Shown: positions 17,701 through 27,568, numbered from the stretch's first letter. The stretch is 64,000 nucleotides of DNA from Candidatus Peregrinibacteria bacterium (GCA_018659585.1 JABJMC010000028.1:1-64000), one strand, 5' to 3'. Notes: generated from the sequence alone by a model not told the origin. Translations and numbers: made by a program.

Positions 17701-18811
17701 TGTCAGATCGTTTTTTTGGAGCATCGCTGTCTCCTTCTTCAGCCGCTTCACCATCGTCACCCAAAAAGTTACCTTCTTCAATCACAATCACTTCTCGCAA
17801 AGAGTAGTAACCACGAGTGCCAGTTTCTGGTGGATTATTAAGATAATTATCTTCAAAATCGTCATAACGATTGCCAATCAAACCTTCTAATTCTTGATAC
17901 ATGGCCTTGGAATGGCGAGATGTAAAATATTTAGAAGGTAAACGACGTCCCATCGCAGTATTGCGAATAGAACGCATATCAATTTCATTTTTATGGTTTT
18001 TACGGGCGTGTTTGTAAGCCTTATAAAAAGCACTAAATGGAATTGAGCCAATAGCCCACATGTGTTGCAAAGATTGACGATTAACTTCTTCTAAATCCTC
18101 TCGACCTTCCAAGAACTTGAACATTTTATCATCCATTTCTTCCTGATTTAGAAGCTCTTGAGCATGATCCCAAAGAGATTTATCAGTCAAAGACTCGGTT
18201 AAAAAATTACCAGTCCAAACTCCTAACGCTCCCAGTCCCAACATTTTAAACCAAGGTTTCTTTTCCTCAGTAAAAGGAAGGGCAAACTCAGATCCCCATA
18301 ATTGGTAGGCTGCCAAAGCAGTAAATCCAACCGCAATTGAAGTCAAAATTGGGTTATCTGCAAAACTTTCTTTAATTTTGCCGGCTGCTTCGCCCAAAGC
18401 TCCAGAAATAGTGTCGGAGTTAACCGTGTCCAAGGATTCTTCTATAGCCTGATGTTCTTTTTCGTAAGCGTCAATTTTATCAACAATCAAATTCATAACC
18501 GCCTTAGCGTATTTGTATTCATCCGTATCAGGTTCTTTTTCCAGAAAATCAAGAATATTCAAACCTAAATCTACGGTGTCAAAAGCATCTTCAATTTCAT
18601 ATAATTGTTCTTGGTTTAATTCATCTGTTGCCCAAGCCGCAGAATCAATTTTTTCATTACGGCAGTATTCCGCGAGTCGTCCTATAGTATAGGTAGACAT
18701 TTGCGATTCAATATCTTCTTTTAGTTTTTCCAGTTTGCCGCGGGAACTTGATTCCTCTCCAACCTCTGGAAGAATTAAAAACTGTTCATCTGGTGTTTCG
18801 ATGTCAGTCAT
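14768..18811 (-). CDS. Large hypothetical protein (1347 aa), two predicted TM segments near residues 155-205, poly-Gly linker
   Basis: Long ORF; no recognised family. Confidence 0.8.
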   Translation of the reverse strand: MTDIETPDEQFLILPEVGEESSSRGKLEKLKEDIESQMSTYTIGRLAEYCRNEKIDSAAWATDELNQEQLYEIEDAFDTVDLGLNILDFLEKEPDTDEYKYAKAVMNLIVDKIDAYEKEHQAIEESLDTVNSDTISGALGEAAGKIKESFADNPILTSIAVGFTALAAYQLWGSEFALPFTEEKKPWFKMLGLGALGVWTGNFLTESLTDKSLWDHAQELLNQEEMDDKMFKFLEGREDLEEVNRQSLQHMWAIGSIPFSAFYKAYKHARKNHKNEIDMRSIRNTAMGRRLPSKYFTSRHSKAMYQELEGLIGNRYDDFEDNYLNNPPETGTRGYYSLREVIVIEEGNFLGDDGEAAEEGDSDAPKKRSDKKRNKRKKRGSSDKEDAGGSGGSPSQAVRAGAEAAPAAIVGSFETELPQLFKDLNAELSVGPKQAVVMGFPFTYSFSESTTGTDITQHLLKPIDSSAPFAFTVREDMEEVDRQDLEAEYKSLRAYLEKAMKALFVGTSLGATYNPKWDPDNNRWVVSPSYEVNGEYLELELILTPEGGLRVKYNDREAKTITELLPDIMEEKTIAALSTQLAATEEAQFMKGIKIESVNLTGAVKTASLAGGATFDFVKDPATGTYLINNLKMGSRFVDKLVARATNQELAKAFQEVDDSLEDKAYWNLLVPFKKKQILNAYRRDLMEVSERSSIQLKDVHDVFSNRVLDKTRELKDLANDLVGHSGAARKPYEAQFLRFGLGRDYSDAFAEFHDYANELDFAGLGTKGSKKHNELLFMVLEVWYEKTDHFQNQNEFLPNHRTYIRDLNEVFRRELGQGLKKKQGILWDWTSHPDDRLTKEKLMEALPQVKAFPPYEEKYTELSETLTQTIPVLHGLSGYTVEHPAPNTARIIFNKGTSKEVVWEFDTSTPTPTAIKFELGADVINFKVFELNNENSFTQPFDRLRNVFAGMESNLKGRWDQLIALDFGGALEGEILDEKWTSMVDYKQDEAELHYRLELMDLMQKHAAGTLTDAQLATETDKVDTYYRSTYPAKMQRQVTLVNQMIESKLQPGATDKYFTRDEFDQLYKSAAEVGYGSAEYQGHMWTYRQMMDRFDFSGSERLGKKSPENIRNAFVLVHERYTSGLRDEKANWGKVHDAYMQYIRIEAMTAVRNAFENGDLATGHWLDRVIGIDEVPRELSHIMPFDKFNERFGRKIEDQGEDFEYDPIEFNDLCGLLKKMCEEDPDNCPVTPDPDPDGGGGGGGGGGGTAPPRKPGDITEKEAKEWIVAFDGQLNQKFDAWEKEMKAGLAAGTHGSKKKVTEFINRGEAARDTAFHNVVIEMQPTQKNLDDLDASLASLKAACEV

Positions 18812-19263
18812 GTGTTAGGGTTTAATTTTGCTTTAATTGAGGCAATTTCAGCCTCTTCATGCACCGCTGTGTGAGCTTGCGCATATTCATCAAGTTCTTT
18901 ATCAAGGACTAGATAATCATCTTTAAGATCTTTCATCATTTTCTCTGTTTCACGCTCGTAATCATCAATTAATTCAATCAAATCTGGTTGAGCAGCTTTG
19001 AGTTCGTGTTTGTATTCTTCATTCGCGTCATCTTCTAATAAGTGAGCATTAGGAATTTTTTCGTTTTCAAGGTGGTGGAGTTCGGTTTCTAGAACCGCCA
19101 CCAAATCTTGAGTAAGTTCTTTGCTTAAATTTGTGCCTTTTTCATCACTTTCTTTTGTTTCTTCGTGAAGTCGTTCAATTAGCTCATCCCTCTTCTTATT
19201 AGAGATAGTTGTAGCCATGGCCAACATAGTAGCTAAATCTTCAATGGTAAAATTTTCAATCAT
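18808..19263 (-). CDS. Hypothetical coiled-coil protein
   Basis: 151-aa ORF; overlaps the start of the next gene by 4 nt. Confidence 0.75.
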   Translation of the reverse strand: MIENFTIEDLATMLAMATTISNKKRDELIERLHEETKESDEKGTNLSKELTQDLVAVLETELHHLENEKIPNAHLLEDDANEEYKHELKAAQPDLIELIDDYERETEKMMKDLKDDYLVLDKELDEYAQAHTAVHEEAEIASIKAKLNPNT

Positions 19264-19272
19264 AATATTAGT

Positions 19273-20616
19273 TTAAGAGGCTAGGGCTAGGGATACATTT
19301 TCACGATCTTTAAATCCAAAAGATTGATGTATATCAACAAATTTTCGAGGATATTTTTTGTTTACTAATGGTTTACTTCGATCCGCAACACTCTTGCTTC
19401 CGGTTTTAACAACTACGGATTTTTGCTGAAAATCAACAAATATAATTTTGTTATCATCATCGTCATCCGCATCAACCCGGCGCAAAGCAACGTTCTGACT
19501 TCCTTTATTAGCAATTACATATTCAACTCCTTCCCCAAACGCATCAACAGCCACTAACTTTAATTTAACTTTTTCACCAAGCGGAAGATTCTTTAATCGT
19601 CGCATTAATTCAATTGGAGGTTGTCCAGCTAATTCCAATTGAGAAGCCGCATTAAAAGATTTGAATCGACTATATTCCTCAGACGCTAAAAGCCCATAAC
19701 TTCCCTCAAAAGCATCTTCAATAGACTTTCGTAGAGGGGGAGGCATAGCTTTAAAACGATCACTTTCTATTAATTTTTCTCGAATTGCTTCAAGTTGAGC
19801 AGCTCGGCCATTACCGTTTGAATCATTCAAACAGTCATCCAGCTCAGCTAACAAAGAAGGATCATACTTAGCTACAATCCCACGTATGGCATTTTCAGCT
19901 TTTTGCTCTGGCTCAAATCGTGCCTTGGCCGCTTGTTGGTAACCTTTGTGCTCAGCTCGTTCTTCTGTCAAAACTTGCTTAGCTGCCAGGCTAGCAGTTT
20001 TCATCATTTTAGCAGTACTTTTTTCAACAGATCCCATTAATTTACCAGGATCACGCATCCATTCCGGAACTCTTCCGGTTACATAATTAGTTTTCTTTAA
20101 ATTTCCTCGCAAGGCCTGAGTCCATTCCGACACCCTAGTAACTTCTTCTTTCCACTCTTTTTCCATGATTTGAACTCCGTTTTGAACTCTTTCTGCTACT
20201 TTTATTCGACTTGTAACGCGGTTTAGTTTTTCAGCTGTTTTCAAAGAAACATGATGCAAACGTTTGCGTCCACCATCTCCAAATTCAGTAATTTTATCTG
20301 CCATTTCCTCAGCCAAAGCATCACCTTTTTTTCTAATTCGGTCCATGATTTCACCCTTTCGAGTTGGAGCAGCTCCATCAGCATAAGGAACAATCACTTT
20401 TAAACTCCGTCCCAATCGACCAGTTAAAGAGTCTTCATGTTCCAAAACTTCGCTCAAAGTTTGCATACGAATATCTTCTGCTCTTTCAGGAGTAGAGTCA
20501 GGATTAGCAGCAGCTTCCGCTTTTTTATCAGCAGCCTTCATATCCTCAAGCATTTTAGCCTGTTCAGCTGTAAGGTCATGAGATTTGTCCGCATCTGGAG
20601 TGTTTTGACCAGCCAT
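19273..20616 (-). CDS. Hypothetical charged protein (447 aa)
   Basis: ORF in same operon, 9-nt gap to next gene. Confidence 0.75.
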   Translation of the reverse strand: MAGQNTPDADKSHDLTAEQAKMLEDMKAADKKAEAAANPDSTPERAEDIRMQTLSEVLEHEDSLTGRLGRSLKVIVPYADGAAPTRKGEIMDRIRKKGDALAEEMADKITEFGDGGRKRLHHVSLKTAEKLNRVTSRIKVAERVQNGVQIMEKEWKEEVTRVSEWTQALRGNLKKTNYVTGRVPEWMRDPGKLMGSVEKSTAKMMKTASLAAKQVLTEERAEHKGYQQAAKARFEPEQKAENAIRGIVAKYDPSLLAELDDCLNDSNGNGRAAQLEAIREKLIESDRFKAMPPPLRKSIEDAFEGSYGLLASEEYSRFKSFNAASQLELAGQPPIELMRRLKNLPLGEKVKLKLVAVDAFGEGVEYVIANKGSQNVALRRVDADDDDDNKIIFVDFQQKSVVVKTGSKSVADRSKPLVNKKYPRKFVDIHQSFGFKDRENVSLALAS

Positions 20617-20707
20617 TTTTGGGTTTGTTTTTATTTTTTATTCTTAACAGTTTACCACAAAACCGCCTCTAGATCAATAGGGGAGTACGAGTTTTTATAA
20701 TTAAGTT

Positions 20708-21064
20708 TTAGGCTTCAGGTTCAGCTTCATCAGCCGTGGCATTGGCTAAATCAATCGCATCACCAATCATCATCATTTTGTTGTAGGAAGTGTGCAGTGC
20801 TCCTTCCAAAGTTTCTTGTAATTCCGGACGATTAGAAATCATGGCATCCAAGGCATCTTCTTTTGGCGCATCCGGATGTTCACTGACATAAGTTTTATAA
20901 ACCTGCCAATCCTTGTCAGTTAGAGTGCTATTTAAGGCGTTTTGAATCTGTTTATCAATCACTTTTTCAATCCGAAATTCCAGAGTTTTGCTCATGTCAG
21001 GCGTCAGTTTTCCAAGCTTCAAATCTTTGATGATTTTTTGAATAAATTCTTTGATTGCTTGCAT
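20708..21064 (-). CDS. Small hypothetical protein (118 aa), helical
   Basis: ORF in same operon. Confidence 0.7.
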   Translation of the reverse strand: MQAIKEFIQKIIKDLKLGKLTPDMSKTLEFRIEKVIDKQIQNALNSTLTDKDWQVYKTYVSEHPDAPKEDALDAMISNRPELQETLEGALHTSYNKMMMIGDAIDLANATADEAEPEA

Positions 21065-21073
21065 AGAGATTGG

Positions 21074-23704
21074 TTATTTTTTCTTCTTTTTCTTATCACC
21101 ACCACCAAGAGCACCAAGAATGCTTCTAGCAGCTAATCCCAATGATTTAGCCTTCCAAACACTCTCTAACAAACCTGGCCCATCATCACCGCTTTCGGCT
21201 TTTGCGGCGGTTTCTTCCTCCTGCAAAGCTCGCTGGACCTGAGCCCTAGTTTTAACCGTGCGTCCCGTTACCGTAGCTGGAGCGTCATCTAAATCTTCCT
21301 TCAAAACCTCCACCAAAATTTCTGGTTTATCCACTCTTCCTCGCCCTACTTTTTCCCGGACTAAAGCCGTATAATAAACAGCCTCCGTAGCTTCTAATAA
21401 TAGGGTTGGATCCATAAAACCACCAGCTTTATCCGTAAGGCGTAAGGTCGATCCTTGAATAGATCCTTCGGCTAGCGGACGAATATGTTCTTCTATTAAA
21501 GCTTTCAAATTTTCGCGATCTTCTTTTTTGGTGACCTTAGTAGCCAGTTCAGCGATTGAACTGTTTACTTTTATATCCTTAAAATTTTTAAATCTTTCGT
21601 CCGTTAAAATATGTTCTTGCTTATATTCCGTAAAAGTAACTTCAGTTCCACCGCGCCACGCTTCATCAACAAAAGCTCCCGCTGCTTGACGCACCTTCCC
21701 ACCCTGTCGAGCATATTCAGCCAAGCGATTCATCCGATTATTATAAACTCGTTCATTGCGAGCCATATTCGTGAGCATCAAAGCAGAGGCCATGGCTCTA
21801 AAAGCGCGTTCTTTTTTTGGTCTCACTTGGTTTTCAAGGACAGGGTCAGTTATATACAAGCGGCGCAAAACTTCGGTAGGGGAGATAAGTTTGGAGGTAT
21901 CTAACCTTCTAGTATCAGAGGCCTGTTTAGCTTTAGAAACCCCGTCGCTAGCAACCTTATGAGAGGCAGTCATATCCTTAAAGCTTCTATATTTGTTGCC
22001 TTTCTCATCCTCTAATACCCAACGACTACCATCACGTTTTAAAGCAATGTCGGTGTCTCTTAATTCGCTCTCCATTTCATCATCAAAATTACGATCATCT
22101 GCCATTAATTCTTTCCATAATTTTTTCTCATCTTTAACTGCCTTGTCATCTGTTTGATATCTCTGGTGAAGCGCGTCCGCAGCATCTTCAACACTTACCA
22201 TACCCTGCCTCACAATCGTAATTTGATCTGATAAATCAGTGTCATTTTTTCCTCCCGAATTAACCTCTGGAGGATCTCGCTCGAGTTTCATAAATAAGTT
22301 ATTTGGCTCATGGTCATCAGCGATTTCAGTTTTAAATTCACGTCGATAAAGTCGTCTTTTTGCGCGACTTTCGATAGTTGCAGTATCAAGATTATCCACA
22401 GCCTTAGATTGATTTTTGACGTAAACCTGTAAAATTCCTTGGGCAGTCAAATCATCAGAAGCAACAGTGCCCATATCTTCAATGCTAACTCTCGCTCGAC
22501 TAATAGCCTGTAAAGCCGCAATTCGAGCATCTTCTTTATCAACTACAACACCTAGGGCATCGGATCCTTTTTTAAAACGTTTGACTTGTTCCTCTCGCTC
22601 CGCGAAATCTTCTTCCTTCCTTCGTTTGTATTTATTTACTTCTTTATGAAGCTTTCCTATGGGATTTAAGTGGTCATCTGCTTGCTCCGTAGACCCTCCA
22701 ATTTCCTCGTTGCGAACATCCAACAAGCGTTTAGTTGCTCCAGTAAAACATTTTCGACCTGTTCGCCGAAATGTACAGTCATCAGTTAAATCCTCCCCAT
22801 CCCCAGGCGCATTGATAATTGTCCATCCATTTTCAACGTCAGTACCAGCTGCGGTAATAATTCCACCTATACGTACAGCTTGTTCATAAGTTAGTACATC
22901 GTTTGTATCCACAATTCGTGGCTCAGGCGATTGACGGAGATAACTAACCAGGGCAATAACTTCTGGAGATTCGGGGACTTTTTCTTCTTCTCTTCTAGTT
23001 GCCTCATCCGCCTTTTTACCAAGATCTTCTTCCCCAATTAACTCGCGCAGAGTCTTGCGCAGATCTTTCTGGTCATCATGGTTAATCCAATCTAAATTAG
23101 AATTCGGGTTTAGCACCGTCAAATGCGGCGCCATCCTTCCCATGGCCTCGCGATAAATCGCTTGACCCTCCTCATTCAAATCATCATAAGATTCGGCCTC
23201 CCTAAAATTATCATCCAAATATCTCTCCGTCTGACGCGTTAAAAACCATTGGTAATCAGTATATCCCTTCGGCTTTTGCCAGCGCTCACGACGCGTAAAT
23301 GTCGGATCTATAGCCAGCATTGCTTTCACATCAGAACCTTCCATAATTTTTCGTGCCGCTAAGGCCGCTCTTTGTTGTTCCAAAACAACCCTATAAGCAA
23401 TCGGATCCGCCATAATTAAAGTCCGCGCCACATCCCGGTCTTGAATTTGGCCATCAGGTCCACGGTCTGCCAAAATCATATTCTTAAAAACTTTCATGCG
23501 GGTCGTCCCCATGGCGTTATAAAGATTGTTAACATCTGGAACAACCGTCTCGTAATTATCGTGCTCGCCAGTCATAGCTAACCATAAAGCTCCCGTCTCG
23601 TTCGTGCCTGGCTCCAAATCGCCCATAGCCCAATCACGCCCCGCAAAAGCACTTTGCATCGCGTCGACTGCGCCCTGACCATGATCGATATCAGATTGCT
23701 TCAT
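21074..23704 (-). CDS. Large hypothetical soluble protein (876 aa)
   Basis: First gene of the five-gene operon; no signal peptide, no recognised family. Confidence 0.8.
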   Translation of the reverse strand: MKQSDIDHGQGAVDAMQSAFAGRDWAMGDLEPGTNETGALWLAMTGEHDNYETVVPDVNNLYNAMGTTRMKVFKNMILADRGPDGQIQDRDVARTLIMADPIAYRVVLEQQRAALAARKIMEGSDVKAMLAIDPTFTRRERWQKPKGYTDYQWFLTRQTERYLDDNFREAESYDDLNEEGQAIYREAMGRMAPHLTVLNPNSNLDWINHDDQKDLRKTLRELIGEEDLGKKADEATRREEEKVPESPEVIALVSYLRQSPEPRIVDTNDVLTYEQAVRIGGIITAAGTDVENGWTIINAPGDGEDLTDDCTFRRTGRKCFTGATKRLLDVRNEEIGGSTEQADDHLNPIGKLHKEVNKYKRRKEEDFAEREEQVKRFKKGSDALGVVVDKEDARIAALQAISRARVSIEDMGTVASDDLTAQGILQVYVKNQSKAVDNLDTATIESRAKRRLYRREFKTEIADDHEPNNLFMKLERDPPEVNSGGKNDTDLSDQITIVRQGMVSVEDAADALHQRYQTDDKAVKDEKKLWKELMADDRNFDDEMESELRDTDIALKRDGSRWVLEDEKGNKYRSFKDMTASHKVASDGVSKAKQASDTRRLDTSKLISPTEVLRRLYITDPVLENQVRPKKERAFRAMASALMLTNMARNERVYNNRMNRLAEYARQGGKVRQAAGAFVDEAWRGGTEVTFTEYKQEHILTDERFKNFKDIKVNSSIAELATKVTKKEDRENLKALIEEHIRPLAEGSIQGSTLRLTDKAGGFMDPTLLLEATEAVYYTALVREKVGRGRVDKPEILVEVLKEDLDDAPATVTGRTVKTRAQVQRALQEEETAAKAESGDDGPGLLESVWKAKSLGLAARSILGALGGGDKKKKKK

Positions 23705-23846
23705 AATTAAGTTAATTTTATTCGCTTATACTCTACCACAAATTTACAAAATTAGCAATAGGTTGTCAAGGTATGTATTTTATTCTAAAATCCATTGCCA
23801 AAACGTGTAAAGGCACGTAGCATATTACCAACCTTAACCTAATCTA

Positions 23847-25124
23847 ATGAAAGTTACTGTATCCAAACCCGAAAAATCAATGGTTACTATAACCATCGAG
23901 GCTGATGAAAAAGACCTCGAAAAATTTCTAGAAAAGTCCGCAGAGGAGTTATCTGGCCAAGTCAAAATTGATGGCTTCCGCAAGGGGAAAGTCCCCAAAG
24001 ATGTTCTAGAAAAGCATATTGGCAAGGAGGCGATTCGAGCCAATGCCCTTGAATTAGCTCTACCAAATTTCTATGCCGAAGCTGTAATTCAAGAAAAAGT
24101 GCAAGTTGTAGCCCGCCCAGAAATCAACATTACCTCCGATGACCCATTTACATTCGAGGCCAAAGTAGCCGTACTCCCAGAAGTTAAAATTTCTGGACAC
24201 GAAAAAATTAAAGTCGATAAAAAAGACCTTAAAGTCACAGCCAAAGATTTAGAAGAAGTAGTCGATTATTTCCGTAAACAGGGAGCAACTTACCCAGACG
24301 CTAAGCGTGCTGCCAAAAAAGGTGACAAAGTCGAAGTAGATTTCGAAGGCTTTGATCCCAAGGGTGATGTTCCTTTGGAGGGGACTAAAAGCAAGAATCA
24401 CCCAGTAGTATTAGGGGAGGGAGGCTTAATTCCTGGTTTTGAAGAAGAAATTACGGGAATGAAAGCTGGTGAAGACAAAGAATTTGAAATAAAATTCCCC
24501 AAAGATTACCATTCCGATAAATTCAAAGGAAAAAAAGTTAAATTCAAAATCAAGATTCACAAAGTTCAAGAAGTAAAACTTCCCGAACTCACCAAGGATT
24601 GGATCAAAAAAATGACTGGCAAAGAATTAGACGTTGATGCTTTCCACGAAGAAGTTCGCCAAAATTTAACTCAAGAACGTGAACAGCAGGAGAAAAACCG
24701 TCGCGAAGGCATGTTCTTTGAAGAACTTATCAAGCTTACAAAAGTCGATGTCCCAGAAGCGCTTATAGAAGAGGAAATTGACTTTATTCTAGACCGAACT
24801 AAAATGGAATTACAGTCCCGCGGTATTACTTGGGATCAATACGAAAAACACCTTGGAGAACAAAAACGTGATCTTCGTAAGGAAAAACAAGAACAAGCCA
24901 CCAAACAGGTGACCTTAAGATTGGTTCTCAATCATCTTTACAAAGAGGAGAAAATCGAACCAACTGACGAAGAAATAAAGAAAGAAGTAGAGCAAATGAT
25001 GGGCAAGTACCCAGAAGCAGAACAAGACAAGGTAAAAGCTAATTACGAAAAGGGACAAGCTGGTTACGCTCAAGTTCACAATGCCATTTGTTTAGATCGT
25101 TTTCTCAAAAAACACCTCTCTTAA
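23847..25124 (+). CDS. tig: Trigger factor
   Basis: N-terminal ribosome-binding region (IDGFRKGKVPKDVLEKHIGKEA), FKBP-like domain, C-terminal chaperone domain. Confidence 0.95.
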   Translation: MKVTVSKPEKSMVTITIEADEKDLEKFLEKSAEELSGQVKIDGFRKGKVPKDVLEKHIGKEAIRANALELALPNFYAEAVIQEKVQVVARPEINITSDDPFTFEAKVAVLPEVKISGHEKIKVDKKDLKVTAKDLEEVVDYFRKQGATYPDAKRAAKKGDKVEVDFEGFDPKGDVPLEGTKSKNHPVVLGEGGLIPGFEEEITGMKAGEDKEFEIKFPKDYHSDKFKGKKVKFKIKIHKVQEVKLPELTKDWIKKMTGKELDVDAFHEEVRQNLTQEREQQEKNRREGMFFEELIKLTKVDVPEALIEEEIDFILDRTKMELQSRGITWDQYEKHLGEQKRDLRKEKQEQATKQVTLRLVLNHLYKEEKIEPTDEEIKKEVEQMMGKYPEAEQDKVKANYEKGQAGYAQVHNAICLDRFLKKHLS

Positions 25125-25142
25125 ATTCTAGCCCTTCCAAAT

Positions 25143-25397
25143 ATGCGCGCTCTCTATCTTATCGGCTCCGTAATGAGTTTCGTCATTATTCTTATTTTGG
25201 CGTTCGAAAACATTCAGGCATCCTGCAACTATTTAACATTTTTCTTTTGGGAAATTAGTTCAGGCGTAGCCCCTACTTTTGTACTGTTTGGTTCCGCTAT
25301 AGTAGGAATGGTAGCTGGTTCATTCATGACTTTATTGGCCAGTTCCTTTTTGGCTGAGTCTGACGACGATGAAGATGACATAGATTTTGAAGTCTAA
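25143..25397 (+). CDS. LapA-like small membrane protein
   Basis: Two TM helices separated by NIQASCNYLTFFFWEISSG, acidic tail. Confidence 0.6.
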   Translation: MRALYLIGSVMSFVIILILAFENIQASCNYLTFFFWEISSGVAPTFVLFGSAIVGMVAGSFMTLLASSFLAESDDDEDDIDFEV

Positions 25398-25420
25398 AAA
25401 TTAGCAAAAAGCATTAAAAG

Positions 25421-25446
25421 ACAGTCCTTTAAAAAGGGCTGTTTTT
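25421..25446 (+). terminator. Rho-independent terminator
   Basis: ACAGTCCTTT aa AAAGGGCTGT then TTTTT. Confidence 0.8.
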
Positions 25447-25699
25447 GTTTATAGATAAAGCAAAACCAAAGAACAATAAAAGTGTACGCAAGTTGCAAGA
25501 AGCCAAGGTTGGCGAACAAAAAAATAATACAGATTAAACAATCAAATAACCATTTAAGTCAATTAAAAAGAGTTAGCGACTTAACCTGTTAACTTAAAAT
25601 TGTATAAAAAATAAGAACAAAGTCTTGATTTCCGAGAACAAAACTTATACATTGACCATACTGTGCACAAAATATGTGTACAAACTCTAGGCTTACTCT

Positions 25700-26266
25700 A
25701 TGCTCTTAAAGCGTCTTTTCACCTCGCAGACTCGCGTTAAGTTACTTACTTTGTTTCTGACTAATCCAGAAGAAGAATACTTTATCCGCGAACTTACTCG
25801 TCGTTTAGATGAACAAATTAATTCCGTCCGACGCGAGTTAGATAACCTTAAGAAATTTGGGCTTCTTCGCAGCCGAATGAAAAATCGAAAAAAGTATTAC
25901 ATGATTAATCAAAAATTTCCTTTAATAACCGAATTACAGGGAATTATTCTTAAGAGTACTGACCAAAACGCCAAAGTCGTGGAGGCAATTCTTAAATTAG
26001 GGGATCTTGAACTACTTTTACTTTCTGGCTTTTTCCTTAAAAAAGATTCCGAAGTTGATTTACTTATTGTTGGCGAAATTGATAAGGATGTTTTGCAGAG
26101 CTTTTTGGATAAGGAAGTTCCTTCCGATCGCACCATTCGTTACACGGCTTTAACTCGAGAAGATTTCATTTATCGCGTTAAGTGCAATGACCGCTTCATC
26201 AAAGATTTACTGACTGATCCAGAGAATATGATTGCGCACAATCAACTTCAAAACGCGCTTTCCTAG
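25700..26266 (+). CDS. Winged-helix transcriptional regulator
   Basis: FIRELTRRLDEQINSVRRELDNLKKFGLLRSRMKNRKKYYMIN. Confidence 0.8.
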   Translation: MLLKRLFTSQTRVKLLTLFLTNPEEEYFIRELTRRLDEQINSVRRELDNLKKFGLLRSRMKNRKKYYMINQKFPLITELQGIILKSTDQNAKVVEAILKLGDLELLLLSGFFLKKDSEVDLLIVGEIDKDVLQSFLDKEVPSDRTIRYTALTREDFIYRVKCNDRFIKDLLTDPENMIAHNQLQNALS

Positions 26267-26335
26267 AAAAATTTGGCTTTACAACTGTAGTCCGCTTCCC
26301 TATAATCGGGCAGTCTTAATCTCAAAAAAATCATC

Positions 26336-26935
26336 ATGAATCAAGCTTTACTTTCACACGTTCAACAAAAATCGCTTAAAAAGCGTGTCCCCCCAATCCG
26401 TACTGGTAATACAGTTCGCGTTCACCAAAAAATTGTTGAATCCACCAAGGATGGCTCCAAGGAGCGTATTCAACTTTTTGAAGGATTAGTAATTGCCACA
26501 AATAGTGGCGCTGGCACCGATAAAACCTTTACTGTTCGCAAAATCGCCAGTGGCGTTGGAGTAGAAAAGATTTTCCCTGTTCATTCCAGCAATATTGCTA
26601 AAATAGAAGTTATTCGAAACTCCAAAGTTCGTCGCTCTAAATTATATTTTATGCGCAACCGAACTGGTAAAAGTGCTCGTCTTAAAGAAGCTAAGCTTAT
26701 GGGCTATGACTTTCCAGAAGAAGAGGAAGAAGCATCTGAAGAAGCAATCCAAGAGGCAGTAGAAGCTGTTAAAGAGGCTGAAGAAGCAGAAAAAGCTGAA
26801 CAGAGCGGTGGCGACGATAGCGAGGCCGATGCCCCAGCCGAAGAGGTCAAGGAAGAAGCCAAGGCTGAAGAAGTAGCCGAGGAACCTCCAGCTGAAGAAG
26901 CAAAAGCGGAAGAAGAAAAAAAGGACGAGGAATAA
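26336..26935 (+). CDS. rplS: 50S ribosomal protein L19 with long acidic C-terminal extension
   Basis: VRVHQKIVESTKDGSKERIQLFEGLVIA and FPVHSSNIAKIEVIRNSKVRRSKLYFMRNRTGKSARLKE. Confidence 0.95.
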   Translation: MNQALLSHVQQKSLKKRVPPIRTGNTVRVHQKIVESTKDGSKERIQLFEGLVIATNSGAGTDKTFTVRKIASGVGVEKIFPVHSSNIAKIEVIRNSKVRRSKLYFMRNRTGKSARLKEAKLMGYDFPEEEEEASEEAIQEAVEAVKEAEEAEKAEQSGGDDSEADAPAEEVKEEAKAEEVAEEPPAEEAKAEEEKKDEE

Positions 26936-26955
26936 TCAAAAAATTATAAATTTTA

Positions 26956-26985
26956 AAACCCGCCTAATCATTGACGGGTTTTTTT
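26956..26985 (+). terminator. Rho-independent terminator of rplS
   Basis: AAACCCG...CGGGTTTTTTT. Confidence 0.85.
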
Positions 26986-26998
26986 GTATAATGAACAC

Positions 26999-27568
26999 AT
27001 GATTTCAAAAAATACTATAATTGCTGGAATGGATGAAGCTGGTCGCGGACCTTGGGCCGGACCAGTAGTTGCGGCCGCTGTGATTTTACCCAGAGGAATT
27101 CACTTACCAGGTTTAAATGATTCCAAAAAAGTCACAGAAAAAAAGAGGGAAGAACTTTATGCCAAAATTAAGCTCAAAGCAGAGTGGGGGATTGGTAAGG
27201 CCTCACACAAGGAGATTGACCGTCACGGCCTCTTAAAAGCTACGCAATTGGCATTTCAGCGGGCTTTAGATTCGTTGCCGCGCGTCCCAGAACACTTATT
27301 AATTGATGGCCGCGATAATTTTACTTTCTCCGTTCCACACACCTCAATTATTAGAGGAGATCAAAAAATTAGAAGTATAAAAGCGGCATCTATCCTTGCC
27401 AAAGTAGCCCGAGATAAGCTAATGAAAGATTGCAGCTTAAAATTTCCAGAGTATAGTTTTGATAAGCACAAGGGTTATGGAACCCAAAAACATCAGTTAG
27501 CTCTGCAAAAATATGGAGTTACTCCCGTGCACCGACGTAGTTTTAAACCTGTACAAGCTCATCTTTAA
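26999..27568 (+). CDS. rnhB: Ribonuclease HII
   Basis: AGMDEAGRGPWAGPVVAAAVI motif; start moved to MISKN. Confidence 0.95.
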   Translation: MISKNTIIAGMDEAGRGPWAGPVVAAAVILPRGIHLPGLNDSKKVTEKKREELYAKIKLKAEWGIGKASHKEIDRHGLLKATQLAFQRALDSLPRVPEHLLIDGRDNFTFSVPHTSIIRGDQKIRSIKAASILAKVARDKLMKDCSLKFPEYSFDKHKGYGTQKHQLALQKYGVTPVHRRSFKPVQAHL

